64,000 nucleotides of DNA from Micromonospora sp. NBC_01740 (GTDB lineage Bacteria > Actinomycetota > Actinomycetes > Mycobacteriales > Micromonosporaceae). The stretch spans positions 3,348,001 through 3,412,000 of the forward strand of contig NZ_CP109150.1 in the NCBI RefSeq assembly GCF_035920365.1, written 5' to 3'. A program made the position numbers and the translations under genes. This document shows positions 1-8,601 of this stretch, in pieces. Within the stretch, counting starts at the first letter, position 1. Each line of letters starts with the position of its first letter. The notes beneath the pieces are model-generated. The model did no database searches. It was given only the letters and a program-made list of their open reading frames with translations, and was not told the origin of the DNA.

Positions 1-47
1 CCGGCGTCCGTGACGTCGGCGGGGGCGATGCGCGGCTCGATGATCAC
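1..47 (-). CDS. N-terminal start of a divergent gene, cut by the window edge
   Basis: Only about 15 codons are visible, reading leftward from a GTG: V-I-I-E-P-R-I-A-P-A-D-V-T-D-A. A GGAG-like ribosome site lies directly upstream. The opening resembles the first strand of a GNAT acetyltransferase, but this is too short to assign a family. It is diverged from the DUF1990 gene to its right. Confidence 0.35.
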   Translation of the reverse strand, partial: MIIEPRIAPADVTDA

Positions 48-132
48 TCCGACAGCCAACCACAGGCCGTCGGGCGGGCCGCCCGCGCCGCCCGTACGCT
101 GGCGGTGTCCCGTCGAGCCGTGGGGGTGCGCC

Positions 133-636
133 GTGCCGGCACTGACCTATCCGCACGTCGGCGCCACCGAGACCGGCGAGCTGCCGGCCGGCTGGCGGCA
201 CGTGCGGCACCGGGTCCGGCTGCCCGACTCCTGCTTCCCGGCGGCCGGGGACGCCGTGCTCGGCTGGCGCCTGCACCGGGCGGCCGGCATCCGGATCGAC
301 GCCGCCGCCGAGCGCGCCGCGCCCGGGATCCGGGTGGTCTCCGGGCTGGGCGTCGGCCCGCTGCGGCTGGCCGCGCCCTGCGAGGTGGTCTGGGCCGTCG
401 ACGACGGGCGGCGGGCCGGCTTCGGGTACGGCACGCTGCCCGGGCACCCGGCGCGCGGCGAGGAGGCGTTCGTGGTCAGCCGCGACGCCGCCGGCCGCGT
501 CTGGTTCGAGGTGGTCGCGTTCAGCCGGCCGGACCGGTGGGTCATGCGCGCCGCGGGGCCGGCCGGTCGGGCCTTCCAGCGGGCGTACGCCTGGTGGCTC
601 GGCCGCACCCTGCGCCGTCTCTGCGCCCGACCCTGA
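133..636 (+). CDS. DUF1990 family protein
   Basis: A protein of about 167 residues. It begins with the family-typical LTYPHVGAT segment, followed by a conserved GWRLHRAAGIRI region and an ending with a VWFEVVAFSRPDRW block. I chose the GTG at 133 because it immediately precedes the conserved domain and follows a G-rich ribosome site; the longer reading from position 10 adds unrelated low-complexity residues. DUF1990 proteins are small soluble proteins, common in actinobacteria and plants, with no established reaction, so no function is assigned. It is transcribed alone, convergent with the glycosylase to its right. Confidence 0.8.
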   Translation: MPALTYPHVGATETGELPAGWRHVRHRVRLPDSCFPAAGDAVLGWRLHRAAGIRIDAAAERAAPGIRVVSGLGVGPLRLAAPCEVVWAVDDGRRAGFGYGTLPGHPARGEEAFVVSRDAAGRVWFEVVAFSRPDRWVMRAAGPAGRAFQRAYAWWLGRTLRRLCARP

Positions 637-696
637 CCCGCACGTCGTCACCTGTCGGCGCCGGCATCCGCCGCCGCGACGCCCGCCGGGACCCGG

Positions 697-1623
697 TCAG
701 AACCGGGCGAAGGAGCGGATCGGCATCCGCGGACCGTACTTCGGCGCCTGGACGCCACCGGCCGCCAGCAGCACGCAGACCCGCCCCCGATGCCCCCGGA
801 ACGGCTCCAGCAGGGCCAGCATCCGGGCGTCGTCGCCGCGCGGCTCGCCCGCCAGGGCCCAGGCCACCGTGTTCGGCACGTGGAAGTCGCCGACGCTGAC
901 CGCGTCCGGGTCCCCGTACGCGATGCGCACCACCTCGGCGGCGGTCCACGGGCCGATGCCGGCGACGGCGGTGAGCCGGCGGGTGGCCTCGGCGGAGTCC
1001 GCGCAGCGCTCCAGCCGGTCGGCGACGGCCGCCACGCGGCGCAGCGTCTCGGCCCGGCGCTGCTCCACGCCGAACGGGTGGAACACCCAGTACGGGGTGG
1101 CCGCCACCGCCGCCGGCTCGGGCGGCAGCAGCAGCGGCTGCATCGGCCCGGGCGCCGCCTCGCCGAAGTGCCGCACCGTCGCCGCGTACGCCCGGTAGGC
1201 CTCCTTGCCGGTCACCTTCTGCTCGAAGACCGCCCGCAGCAGTTGGCGGAAGACCTGCCCGGTGGCGGGCATGCGCAGCCCCCGGTGCTGGGCCGCGAGC
1301 CGCGCCACCACGGGGTGGGCGGCGGCGAGCGCCCCGAACCCGCTCACGTCGTCGCGGAGCCCGGCTATCGCGTCGGCCCACTGCACCACCCGGTCGGCAC
1401 CCGGGCCGTAGCCCTCGGCGAGCAGGGCGCCGCCGGCCGGCCGCAGGGCGAGGGTGGCCGGACCGTCCGGGGTGCGGGCGGCCCACCAGAACGTGCCGGC
1501 CGCGACGCGCGCACAGGGGTCGTACGGGCTGAAGGTCAGCGCCCGGACCGACGCGGCCAGCCGGTACCCGGCGGGCGGGTGCAGCTCCCGACGCGCGGTG
1601 GGTTCGGTCCCGGTCACCCGCAC
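697..1623 (-). CDS. DNA-3-methyladenine glycosylase (AlkA/HhH-GPD type)
   Basis: 308 residues. The helix-hairpin-helix core reads LTAVAGIGPWTAAEV and is followed about 20 residues later by VSVGDFHVP, whose aspartate sits at the catalytic GPD position. An N-terminal AlkA_N-like beta domain of about 110 residues precedes it, with the FRQLLRAVFEQKVT helix typical of AlkA. Such enzymes remove alkylated purines by hydrolysing the N-glycosidic bond, starting base-excision repair. The start is a GTG at 1623; another GTG two codons in is equally possible. It is a monocistronic gene, and no Ada or methyltransferase partner is adjacent. Confidence 0.85.
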   Translation of the reverse strand: MRVTGTEPTARRELHPPAGYRLAASVRALTFSPYDPCARVAAGTFWWAARTPDGPATLALRPAGGALLAEGYGPGADRVVQWADAIAGLRDDVSGFGALAAAHPVVARLAAQHRGLRMPATGQVFRQLLRAVFEQKVTGKEAYRAYAATVRHFGEAAPGPMQPLLLPPEPAAVAATPYWVFHPFGVEQRRAETLRRVAAVADRLERCADSAEATRRLTAVAGIGPWTAAEVVRIAYGDPDAVSVGDFHVPNTVAWALAGEPRGDDARMLALLEPFRGHRGRVCVLLAAGGVQAPKYGPRMPIRSFARF

Positions 1624-1742
1624 ATGCTGTCACGTCCCCGCCCCGTGACCGGCGACACCGCCGGGCGCACGCCGGCCCGGTGCCGTCGCCGGTCCCGGGG
1701 CGGCGACCGGCCGCGCCGGGACCGGCCACCGGGACCGTGACG

Positions 1743-2369
1743 TCAGTACGAGTAGTTCGAGTCGCCCTGCCCGGCCTTGTCGTCGGACGGCGGAGCGACC
1801 GGCTTCGGGGTTCCCGGCGGCAGGCAGCTGAGGTTCTTCTTGCCGTCCGGCGCGACCACGAACCAGGTGCCCCCGACGCCCTGCCCCTTCCACTGGCCGG
1901 GCTTCTTGTCCCCGACGTAGCGGTAGAGCGGCCAGCCGCCGAGGGTGATCTGCCGGGTGCCGTCCTGACGGGTGACGGTGCCGACCTTGTCGTCGGAGAC
2001 GCCGTTGAGCTCCGGGTCGCCGTCGGTCAGCGCCGGTGGCCACAACTGGGCGCACTTGTCGACGCAGTTCGACGAGGGCGGGTCGTTGGTGTCCTTGTCG
2101 AAGCGGTAGAGGATCCACCCGTCCTGGTCGGTGACCACGCTGCCCATCCGGGCGACCTTCCGGCCGTTGAGCTCCTCGGTCAGGTCCGCGTCGGCGGGGG
2201 GCGCGTCGGCGGCCGGGGACGGCGAGACCGAGGGCTCGGCCGCCGCGGTGGGTTCGGCGGCGGTCACGGCGACCGGGTTGGCCGCGCCCGGGTTCGCCCC
2301 CTCGTACCCGGCGGGAGCGCAGGCCGTCAACGCGACCATCGCGCTCGCCACGATGACGGTTCGCTTCAT
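1743..2369 (-). CDS. Secreted-repeat lipoprotein (COG4315 type)
   Basis: About 208 residues with a lipoprotein signal: MKRT, a hydrophobic stretch, then the lipobox LTAC. After a Pro/Ala-rich linker come two copies of the Yx(F/Y)xxD motif, seen as ILYRFDKD and PLYRYVGD. This is the hallmark of the small cell-surface repeat family, whose role is unknown. A conserved Cys pair (NCVDKC) lies between the repeats. The start is ambiguous: ATG 2369 gives a clean signal peptide, while GTG 2378 sits at better spacing from the AGGAGG. The gene lies downstream of and parallel to the ECF sigma/anti-sigma pair and could be one of its targets, but no shared promoter motif was demonstrated. Confidence 0.8.
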   Translation of the reverse strand: MKRTVIVASAMVALTACAPAGYEGANPGAANPVAVTAAEPTAAAEPSVSPSPAADAPPADADLTEELNGRKVARMGSVVTDQDGWILYRFDKDTNDPPSSNCVDKCAQLWPPALTDGDPELNGVSDDKVGTVTRQDGTRQITLGGWPLYRYVGDKKPGQWKGQGVGGTWFVVAPDGKKNLSCLPPGTPKPVAPPSDDKAGQGDSNYSY

Positions 2370-2598
2370 CTGTGCCACGTGCCCTCCTCGTTGATGCGGT
2401 TCACCGGTCAATACGGATAGAGCGTTGTCAAGGTTGAATGCGAAAGCGTGGTCGATGTCACGGGAAATCGTTGAACCGGGCGGGCCGGAAATCCGTTTCC
2501 CGCGACGAGTGCGGTTTCCGTCAACGGCATTCGTGGAAACGGCACGCGGAATCGACGCCGGTCGTGCGGGCTGACCGGCGCCGATTCCGCGACGGGTG

Positions 2599-3378
2599 CT
2601 ACATCTGCACCGTGACCAGCGGGCTCGCCACCCCGCCGGCGTCCACCGACTGCACCTGGAACTGCTTGATGTCGTCGAGTCGCGTCGACGTCGACGCCGA
2701 CAGGCTCAGCTTTTCGGGACGCGCGTTGGTGCCGTACCCGGTGCCGGGCACCGACCAGGTGGAGACCACCTCGGTGCTGTTGTTCTTCCGCACCACGACG
2801 AGCCGGCACGTCCGGGGCCCGGGCAGCTTGGCGAGGATGAAGTCCACGCCCGTGCCGAAGTCCTTCGACACGACGAAGAAGCTCGCCTCGACGCCGGTGG
2901 TCGGGTCGACGACGTTGACCGGGTCGCCCTCCGGCAGCGTCCCCCCGATGTCCGGGTCGTTCGGATCGCTGGAACGGCTGACCGTCGGCGGGGCGACCTG
3001 CGCGGTGGCGGTCGGCTCGGCCACCACCTCGGGGGCACTGTCACCGGCGATGCTGGCGAAGCCGAGCCCGGTCGCCCCACCGAGGACCAGCACCGCCGCC
3101 GCCGTGGCGAGCAGCTGCCGGAACCGGTTGCGCCGCCGGTGGGCGCGGACCGCGACCAGCGTCCGGTCCAGCAGGGCCGGGTCGGTACGGGTCTGCTCCA
3201 GCGCGGCCATCGTCTCGCCGTCGATGTCGGAGAGCAGGCCCACGACCGGCACCATCGTCTCCAGCTCGGCGGCGCACGCCCAGCAGGTGGCGAGGTGCTC
3301 CTCGAACCGTTCCGTGTCGCGCTCGTCCAGCACGCCGAGCGCGTACGCCGCGACGTCCATGTGGTCCGCCCGGCTCAT
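2599..3378 (-). CDS. Zinc-finger anti-sigma factor, membrane-anchored
   Basis: 259 residues. The N-terminal anti-sigma domain has the zinc motif HLATCWAC (HxxxCxxC) at about residues 32-39. It is followed by one transmembrane helix (LLATAAAVLVLGGATGLGF region, about 98-118) and an external C-terminal domain of about 130 residues of the anti-sigma K C-terminal type. The start overlaps the stop of the upstream sigma gene in an ATGA, indicating translational coupling. Known ZAS proteins hold their ECF partner at the membrane and release it on a stress signal; the signal here cannot be read from sequence. Confidence 0.88.
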   Translation of the reverse strand: MSRADHMDVAAYALGVLDERDTERFEEHLATCWACAAELETMVPVVGLLSDIDGETMAALEQTRTDPALLDRTLVAVRAHRRRNRFRQLLATAAAVLVLGGATGLGFASIAGDSAPEVVAEPTATAQVAPPTVSRSSDPNDPDIGGTLPEGDPVNVVDPTTGVEASFFVVSKDFGTGVDFILAKLPGPRTCRLVVVRKNNSTEVVSTWSVPGTGYGTNARPEKLSLSASTSTRLDDIKQFQVQSVDAGGVASPLVTVQM

Positions 3379-3938
3379 TCCGTCACCCCCCGTTCCTGCA
3401 GAGCCGTGCGCAGCGCGCGCAGCGCGTAGTAGACCCGCGACTTGGCGGTGCCGAGCGGAAGGCCCAGCTCCTCGGCCGCCTCCGGCACCGTCCGACCCCG
3501 GAAGTACGTGGCCACCAGGATCTCCCGGTGCGACTGGCTCAGCGTACGCAGCGCGTCCGCCACCGTCATCGTGCGCAGCACCCGGTCGGTGCTGTCCGCC
3601 TCGGCGAACGCCGTCAGGTCCCGGTCGTACGTCTCGGCGGGCCGGGCCTGCTCGCTGCGGTGCTCGTCGATGGCGATCCGCCGGGCCACCGTGACCAGCC
3701 ACGGCCGCAGCGAGCCCTGCCCCTGCACGCCCAGCCGGTGCGCGTTGCGCCACGCCCGCAGCAGCGTCTCCTGGACGATGTCCTCCGCCCGCTGCCGGTC
3801 GCCGCCCGTGAGTCGCATGACGAACGCCAGCAGCGGCCCGGCGTGCTCGGCGTAGAGCAGCCGGATCAGTCGGTCCGAGTGACCCGCCTCGGTGGACGGT
3901 GCCGCCTGGTGGCGCCCCGGGGCGGATTTCGGCGTCAC
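3375..3938 (-). CDS. ECF RNA polymerase sigma factor (sigma-70 family)
   Basis: 187 residues from the GTG chosen here. Region 2 is seen as RAEDIVQETLLRAWRNAHRL, with a W-x-VTVARR segment at its end. Region 4 reads LSQSHREILVATYFRG followed by the helix-turn-helix GLPLGTAKSRVYYALRAL. I took GTG 3938 because it gives the usual ECF length. ATG 4019 or ATG 4199 are in frame but add a tail that matches no ECF domain. It is coupled by ATGA to its own anti-sigma gene and probably directs an envelope-stress regulon. Confidence 0.85.
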   Translation of the reverse strand: MTPKSAPGRHQAAPSTEAGHSDRLIRLLYAEHAGPLLAFVMRLTGGDRQRAEDIVQETLLRAWRNAHRLGVQGQGSLRPWLVTVARRIAIDEHRSEQARPAETYDRDLTAFAEADSTDRVLRTMTVADALRTLSQSHREILVATYFRGRTVPEAAEELGLPLGTAKSRVYYALRALRTALQERGVTE

Positions 3939-4230
3939 CGGCCCATTCTGGCGAGGCGCCTGGCGGGCGTCGACCCCGCGGGCCGCCGCGTCCGGCCGGG
4001 ACTGGGACCGCGCGGACATCCAGTCCGGTCGCGCCCTGTCGCCGTGCCAACCGGCCGCCACCGCGTGCATGCAGACCTCCGGGTGTCCGATGACATCGGC
4101 CGCCTCCCACGGGCACGGCCGCCCGTTGGTACGCATCGCCCACGCGAACGGATCAACGGCACGCGGAAAAGATTCCGCTCCCGCACCCGGCGTGGGCACC
4201 TCGCCCGACGGCGCACGAAGCGGACTCCGC

Positions 4231-5088
4231 TCAGCGGCGCACGGAGAAGATCCCGGGCGGCGGCGGGGTCGAGTCGGTGGCGTCGGCGTCGCGGACGACC
4301 GGCGCCCCGCCCGCGAAGCGGTCGAGTTCCCCGCCGGCCAGCACCCGACCGGGGAACCAGTCCCCGGCGGCGCGCCGGGTCAGCTCCGGCACCGGCGGCT
4401 CGACCCGGCCGGCCACCAGCACCAGGTTGCCGTAGCGCCGCCCGCGCAGCACCGCCGCGTCGCCGACGAGGCAGGCCCGGGGCAGCACCGACCGGAGGGT
4501 GGCGACCTGCGCCCGGGCGTGACGCAGCGGCGGGCCGTCGGCGACGTTCGCCAGGTGGAAGCCGGTGGGCCGCAGCACCCGGGCCACCTCGGCGGCGTAC
4601 TCCACCGAGGTCAGGTGGGCCGGGGTGCGGGCGCCGGCGAAGACGTCGGCCACCACGACGTCGTAGCTGGCGTCCCGGCTGGCGGCGAGCACCGCGCGGG
4701 CGTCGGCCACCCGCACCTTGAGCCGGGGATCCGGCTGCCACGGCAGGGCCTGACGGACCAGCTCCACCAGCGCGCCGTCCACCTCGACCACCCGCTGGGT
4801 GGAGCCGGGCCGGGTTGCCGACACGTAGCGGGGCAGGGTCAGCGCGCCGCCGCCGAGGTGCAGCACCCGCAGCGGCGCGCCGGCCGGGGCCACCAGGTCG
4901 ATCGCGGCGGCGAGCCGCCGGACGTACTCGAACTCCAGGTGCGTGGGGTCGGCCAGGTCCACGTGCGACTGCGGGGCGCCGTCCAGCAGCAGGGTCCACG
5001 ATCCCGGCCGGTCCGGATCGGGCACCAGCTCGGCCTGGCCGGTGTCCACCCGCGCGGCCACCGTGTCGGCCGCCCGCTTGCGTCCCAT
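4231..5088 (-). CDS. Spermidine synthase-like methyltransferase-fold protein
   Basis: 285 residues with a spermidine-synthase Rossmann fold: the GGG motif in RVLHLGGGALTLPRYV, the acidic strand end VVEVDGALVELVRQ, and YDVVVADVFAGARTP. It lacks the membrane part found in fused spermidine synthases and the usual DxxDPxGP loop, so polyamine synthesis is uncertain. Many actinobacterial homologues are annotated only as fused spermidine synthase. Its ATG overlaps the stop of the NurA-like gene (TGATG), making it the last gene of the herA-sbcD-sbcC operon. A role in DNA repair is possible from position alone but unproven. Confidence 0.75.
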   Translation of the reverse strand: MGRKRAADTVAARVDTGQAELVPDPDRPGSWTLLLDGAPQSHVDLADPTHLEFEYVRRLAAAIDLVAPAGAPLRVLHLGGGALTLPRYVSATRPGSTQRVVEVDGALVELVRQALPWQPDPRLKVRVADARAVLAASRDASYDVVVADVFAGARTPAHLTSVEYAAEVARVLRPTGFHLANVADGPPLRHARAQVATLRSVLPRACLVGDAAVLRGRRYGNLVLVAGRVEPPVPELTRRAAGDWFPGRVLAGGELDRFAGGAPVVRDADATDSTPPPPGIFSVRR

Positions 5089-6050
5089 CAGCGCCGTCCC
5101 CGGGCGGCGGCGGTGAGCACCCGGTGCAGCAGCCGCGCGTCGCCGAGCAGCGCCCGCAGCCGGCGCTCCAGGCCGGCGATCGGGATCAAATTTTGCGGCG
5201 CCCGCGGGTCCTTGTAGGGGGTGGAGGCGAAGCGGGGCAGCGTGACCAGCGACAGGTCGGCCAACCCCACCGCCTCGTCGACGCTCAGCTCGGCGGAGCA
5301 CTCCATCCGGACGATGCCCGCCCACGGCGCGCCGAGGGCCACCGGCAGCCGCAGATACCACGACCAGCCGCCCCAGGCCGTGCCGAGCTTGAACACCGGG
5401 GAGCGCTCACCGGCCGCCAGCTGAGTGACCACGGCGGTCAGCCGGGCGTCCAGGTACTGGCTGTGCTGGGTCTTGATGTAGCCGACCGTGCGCGGCAGCT
5501 GCCGCCGGTTGCGCAGCGGGCCGTCGACCACCAGCAGGTCGCCGTCGGTGCGGGCCGCCCCCGAGACCTCCACCTCGAGCGCGGTCAGCGGCCCCTGCAC
5601 GGCGGCCGGGAGCTTGTTCAGCTCGCCCGTGCCGCTGACCCGGTGCACCGGGTAGCGGACACTGCCGGCCACCACGTCCACCGCCGAGGGACTGGCCGTG
5701 AACAGCCCCCGGCCGACCCGCGCGCCGGCCAGCTGCGCCGCGCCGCGCTCCAGGTCGCACCGGACCACCCCGGCGGCGTACGACGCGGCCAGGCCGGGGA
5801 AGGACGCCCCGTCGTCCTCCGCCGTCCACACGCTCGCGTCGATCCGGCGCACCCCGTCGACGAGCAGCACCACGTCGGGTGCCCGTACGCCGGGACGCGG
5901 CCCGATCGCCCGCCAGTCGACCGCCGGCAGCTCGGCGTCCGCGTCGACCTGAGCGCTGCTCGGCGCCGCGGGACCGCCGCCGCCCGCCGCCTCGAACGAG
6001 GCGCCGTACGCCGGATCCCACGCGTCGACGAAGAACCGGGGATCGGTCAC
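5088..6050 (-). CDS. nurA: NurA-like 5'-3' nuclease domain protein
   Basis: 320 residues. The ordered acidic motifs fit the NurA nuclease fold. LLVDGVRRIDASVW contains D65 and D71. LLVVDGPL contains D176, with K193 in TVGYIKTQ. WYLRLP is followed by GIVRMECS, an RxE pair at about 248-250. In archaea NurA degrades DNA ends together with the HerA translocase. Here a HerA-like ATPase, SbcD/Mre11 and SbcC/Rad50 lie immediately upstream on the same strand. The GTG start has a good GAAGGA site 8 nt upstream; longer in-frame readings overlap sbcC. The assignment rests on motif spacing and context, and a profile search would settle it. Confidence 0.65.
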   Translation of the reverse strand: MTDPRFFVDAWDPAYGASFEAAGGGGPAAPSSAQVDADAELPAVDWRAIGPRPGVRAPDVVLLVDGVRRIDASVWTAEDDGASFPGLAASYAAGVVRCDLERGAAQLAGARVGRGLFTASPSAVDVVAGSVRYPVHRVSGTGELNKLPAAVQGPLTALEVEVSGAARTDGDLLVVDGPLRNRRQLPRTVGYIKTQHSQYLDARLTAVVTQLAAGERSPVFKLGTAWGGWSWYLRLPVALGAPWAGIVRMECSAELSVDEAVGLADLSLVTLPRFASTPYKDPRAPQNLIPIAGLERRLRALLGDARLLHRVLTAAARGRR

Positions 6051-6126
6051 CGCAGCGATCCTTCCGTCGCGGACGCCGCCGCCCCGCCACCGGGCCGGCC
6101 GGGCGGGGCACCGCGTGGGGCCCCGC

Positions 6127-8601
6127 TCACCGGCCGGTCCGTTCGACGCGCGCCGATCGGGCGTCCTTGCTGACCTCGAAGCGGACCGGGATGCGTTCGG
6201 CCAGGGCCGGCACGTGGGTGACCACACCGACCACCCGGTCGCCCCGGGCGGCCAGGCTCTCCAGCGTGGCGGCCACCGTGTCGAGGGTGGCCGCGTCGAG
6301 CGTGCCGAAGCCCTCGTCCAGCACGATCGACTCCAGGCTCGCCGCCGTCGTGGACAGTCCGGCGAGCTGCTCCGACAACGCCAGCGCCAGCGCCAGCGAC
6401 GCCTGGAAGGTCTCGCCGCCCGACAGGGTGCGCACGCCCCGGCGCAGCCCCGCGTCGTGGTGGTCCACCACGAAGAACTCGCCCTTGTCGTGCACCAGGT
6501 CGTACTGCCCGCCGGAAAGCTCCCGCAGGATGCCCGAGGCGCCGTCGACCAGCAGGTCCAACGCCTCGGCGAGCAGCCACCGCTCGAAGTTGTTGGCCCG
6601 CAGGTGCCCCGCGAGGGCCCGCGCCACCTGCGCCTCGCGCTCGTACCCGGCCCGCTGCTCGCGCAGGCCACCCGCCTGCTCCCGGCGCCGCTCCAGCTCG
6701 CGCAGGTCGGCCTCGGCCCGCTCCAGGGCGCGGTCGGTGGCGCGTAGCGGATCGTCGGTGGGCGGCAGCCCGGCGGCGGCGAGGACGCCCGCGATGCGCT
6801 CGCCGACGCCGGCGGCCACCGCCTCGGCCTGCGTCACCGCCGCGGCCCGCCCGGCCCGCTCCGCGCGGCGGCGCGCCGACTCCTCGCCGGCCCATCCGGT
6901 GAGGGCGGCCCACGCGGCGCCCAGGTCCTCCCGGTCCGCCGTCGGCGGCCCGAACCGGGCCAGCCCGTCGCGGGTCGCGTCGAACGCCCGCCAGGTCGCC
7001 CGCAGCCGCTCCTCGGCGGCGTCCACCGCCGCCCGGGCCCGCCGGGCGGCGTCCCGGCCGGCCCGCACCGCCGCCGCCGACTCCTCCAGCGCCCGGCGCA
7101 GCCGCGCGTGGTCGTCCAGCTCGCGGCGCAGCACCGCCGGCTCGGCCGCCCCGGTCAGCTGGTCGTCCAGCTCGGCCAGCCGCGCCTGCACCTGGTCCTG
7201 GCGGGCCCGCGCGCGCAGCAGCACCCGCTCCAGCTCCCGGGCCGCGCCGTCGCGCTCCTGCACCACGGACTGGGCGGCCTTGCTGGCGGCCCGCGCCGCC
7301 CGTCCCGCCGCCGTCGCGGCGGCCACCGCCGAGTCGGCCGGCACCGCCGGCACCGACGCGACGGTCTGCTCGCAGACCGGGCAGGCGGCCCCGGCGCGCA
7401 GGTGCGCGCGCAGCGCCACCGCCTGGTCGGTCGCCTTCGCCTCCTCGTGGGCGCGGAAGGCCGCCTCCAGCTCCGCCTCGGCCCGCTCGGCCGCCGCCCG
7501 CGCCTCGGCCAGCGCCGCCACCGCCGCGCCGTGCTCGGCCTGCGCCCCGGTCACCGCCGCGCGGACCGCCTCCGCCTCGCCGGCCAGCTTCTCCCGATCC
7601 GTGTACGCCCGCAGCAGCAGCCGCAGCGCGCTCTCGTCGCCGGCGGCGGCCAGCTCGCCGCGCAGCTTCTCCTCGCGCTCCTCGGCCAGCGACACGGCCG
7701 TCGCCGCCTCGTCCGCGCCGGTCCGCGCCGCCGCGACCGCCCGGGTCACCTCCGCCACCCCGTCCGGCGCGCGCACGGCGGCCAGCACCGCCAGGTCGGC
7801 GTCGAGCGCCGCCAGGGCCGCGCCCGCCTCCCGCGCCGTCGCCCGGGCGGCCTCCAGCTCCGGTACGGCGCCCGCCACCGCCCCGGCCAGCTCCCGCATC
7901 CGGCCGACCTGCCCGGTCGTCGCCTCCAGCGCGGCGTCGTCGACGTCGGTGAGCCCGGCGAGCGCCTGGTCGACCGCCTCCAGCTTCGCCTCGGCCTGCG
8001 CGGCCCGCGCGGTCGCCCGCTTCTGCACGTCCTCGTAGACCCCGAGGCCGAGCAGGTTGACCAGGATCTGCTGCCGGGTGGCCGGCTTGGCGTGCAGGAA
8101 GTCCGCGAACTGCCCCTGCGGCAGCACCACGCAGCTGGTGAACTGCTCGTACGGCAGCCCGACCGCCTCCAGCACCGCCTGCTCCATCTCGGCGGGGGTG
8201 CCGGCCACCACCTCGCCGAGGTCGTCGGGGCTCAGCCCGGTGTCGAGCTTGGTCACGTCGAAACCGGCCGGCATCAGCTGCAACCCGGCGTTGGCCGTCT
8301 TGACGTTGCCCCGGCCGTCCCGGCGGACCACCCGGGTCGCCACGTAGCGGGAACCGGCGGACTCGAAGACCAGCCGGACCCGCGCCTCGGTGGCCGACGG
8401 CGCCAGGGCGTTGCCCAGCCCGCGCGCCCCACCCCAGCGGGGCACCGTGCCGTAGAGGGCGAAGCAGATGGCGTCCAGCACCGTCGACTTGCCGGACCCG
8501 GTCGGCCCCACCAGCGCGAAGAAGTCGGCGTCGGTGAAGTCGATCGTGGTCTCGTCGCGGAAGACGGTGAAGCCCGCCATGTCCAGCCGCATCGGCCGCA
8601 T
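6127..8601 (-). CDS. sbcC: Exonuclease SbcCD subunit C (Rad50-like SMC ATPase)
   Basis: 824 residues. The Walker A motif GPTGSGKST is at about 32-40, followed by the Q-loop region VVLPQGQFADFLHAKP. Long alanine/glutamate-rich coiled coils flank the zinc hook CPVC at about 406-409. The C-terminal signature is LSGGETFQASLALALALS, with Walker B IVLDEGFGTLD and the H-loop VVGVVTHV. With SbcD it forms an ATP-driven nuclease that opens hairpins and processes double-strand ends. Length is normal for the shorter actinobacterial form. Its start overlaps the sbcD stop (TGATG). Confidence 0.95.
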   Translation of the reverse strand: MRPMRLDMAGFTVFRDETTIDFTDADFFALVGPTGSGKSTVLDAICFALYGTVPRWGGARGLGNALAPSATEARVRLVFESAGSRYVATRVVRRDGRGNVKTANAGLQLMPAGFDVTKLDTGLSPDDLGEVVAGTPAEMEQAVLEAVGLPYEQFTSCVVLPQGQFADFLHAKPATRQQILVNLLGLGVYEDVQKRATARAAQAEAKLEAVDQALAGLTDVDDAALEATTGQVGRMRELAGAVAGAVPELEAARATAREAGAALAALDADLAVLAAVRAPDGVAEVTRAVAAARTGADEAATAVSLAEEREEKLRGELAAAGDESALRLLLRAYTDREKLAGEAEAVRAAVTGAQAEHGAAVAALAEARAAAERAEAELEAAFRAHEEAKATDQAVALRAHLRAGAACPVCEQTVASVPAVPADSAVAAATAAGRAARAASKAAQSVVQERDGAARELERVLLRARARQDQVQARLAELDDQLTGAAEPAVLRRELDDHARLRRALEESAAAVRAGRDAARRARAAVDAAEERLRATWRAFDATRDGLARFGPPTADREDLGAAWAALTGWAGEESARRRAERAGRAAAVTQAEAVAAGVGERIAGVLAAAGLPPTDDPLRATDRALERAEADLRELERRREQAGGLREQRAGYEREAQVARALAGHLRANNFERWLLAEALDLLVDGASGILRELSGGQYDLVHDKGEFFVVDHHDAGLRRGVRTLSGGETFQASLALALALSEQLAGLSTTAASLESIVLDEGFGTLDAATLDTVAATLESLAARGDRVVGVVTHVPALAERIPVRFEVSKDARSARVERTGR

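Noticed and set aside
5879..8038. Long plus-strand frame of 719 codons opposite sbcC
   Set aside because: Its product is Arg/Ser/Ala-rich with no motif; it is the antisense shadow of the highly conserved SbcC gene.
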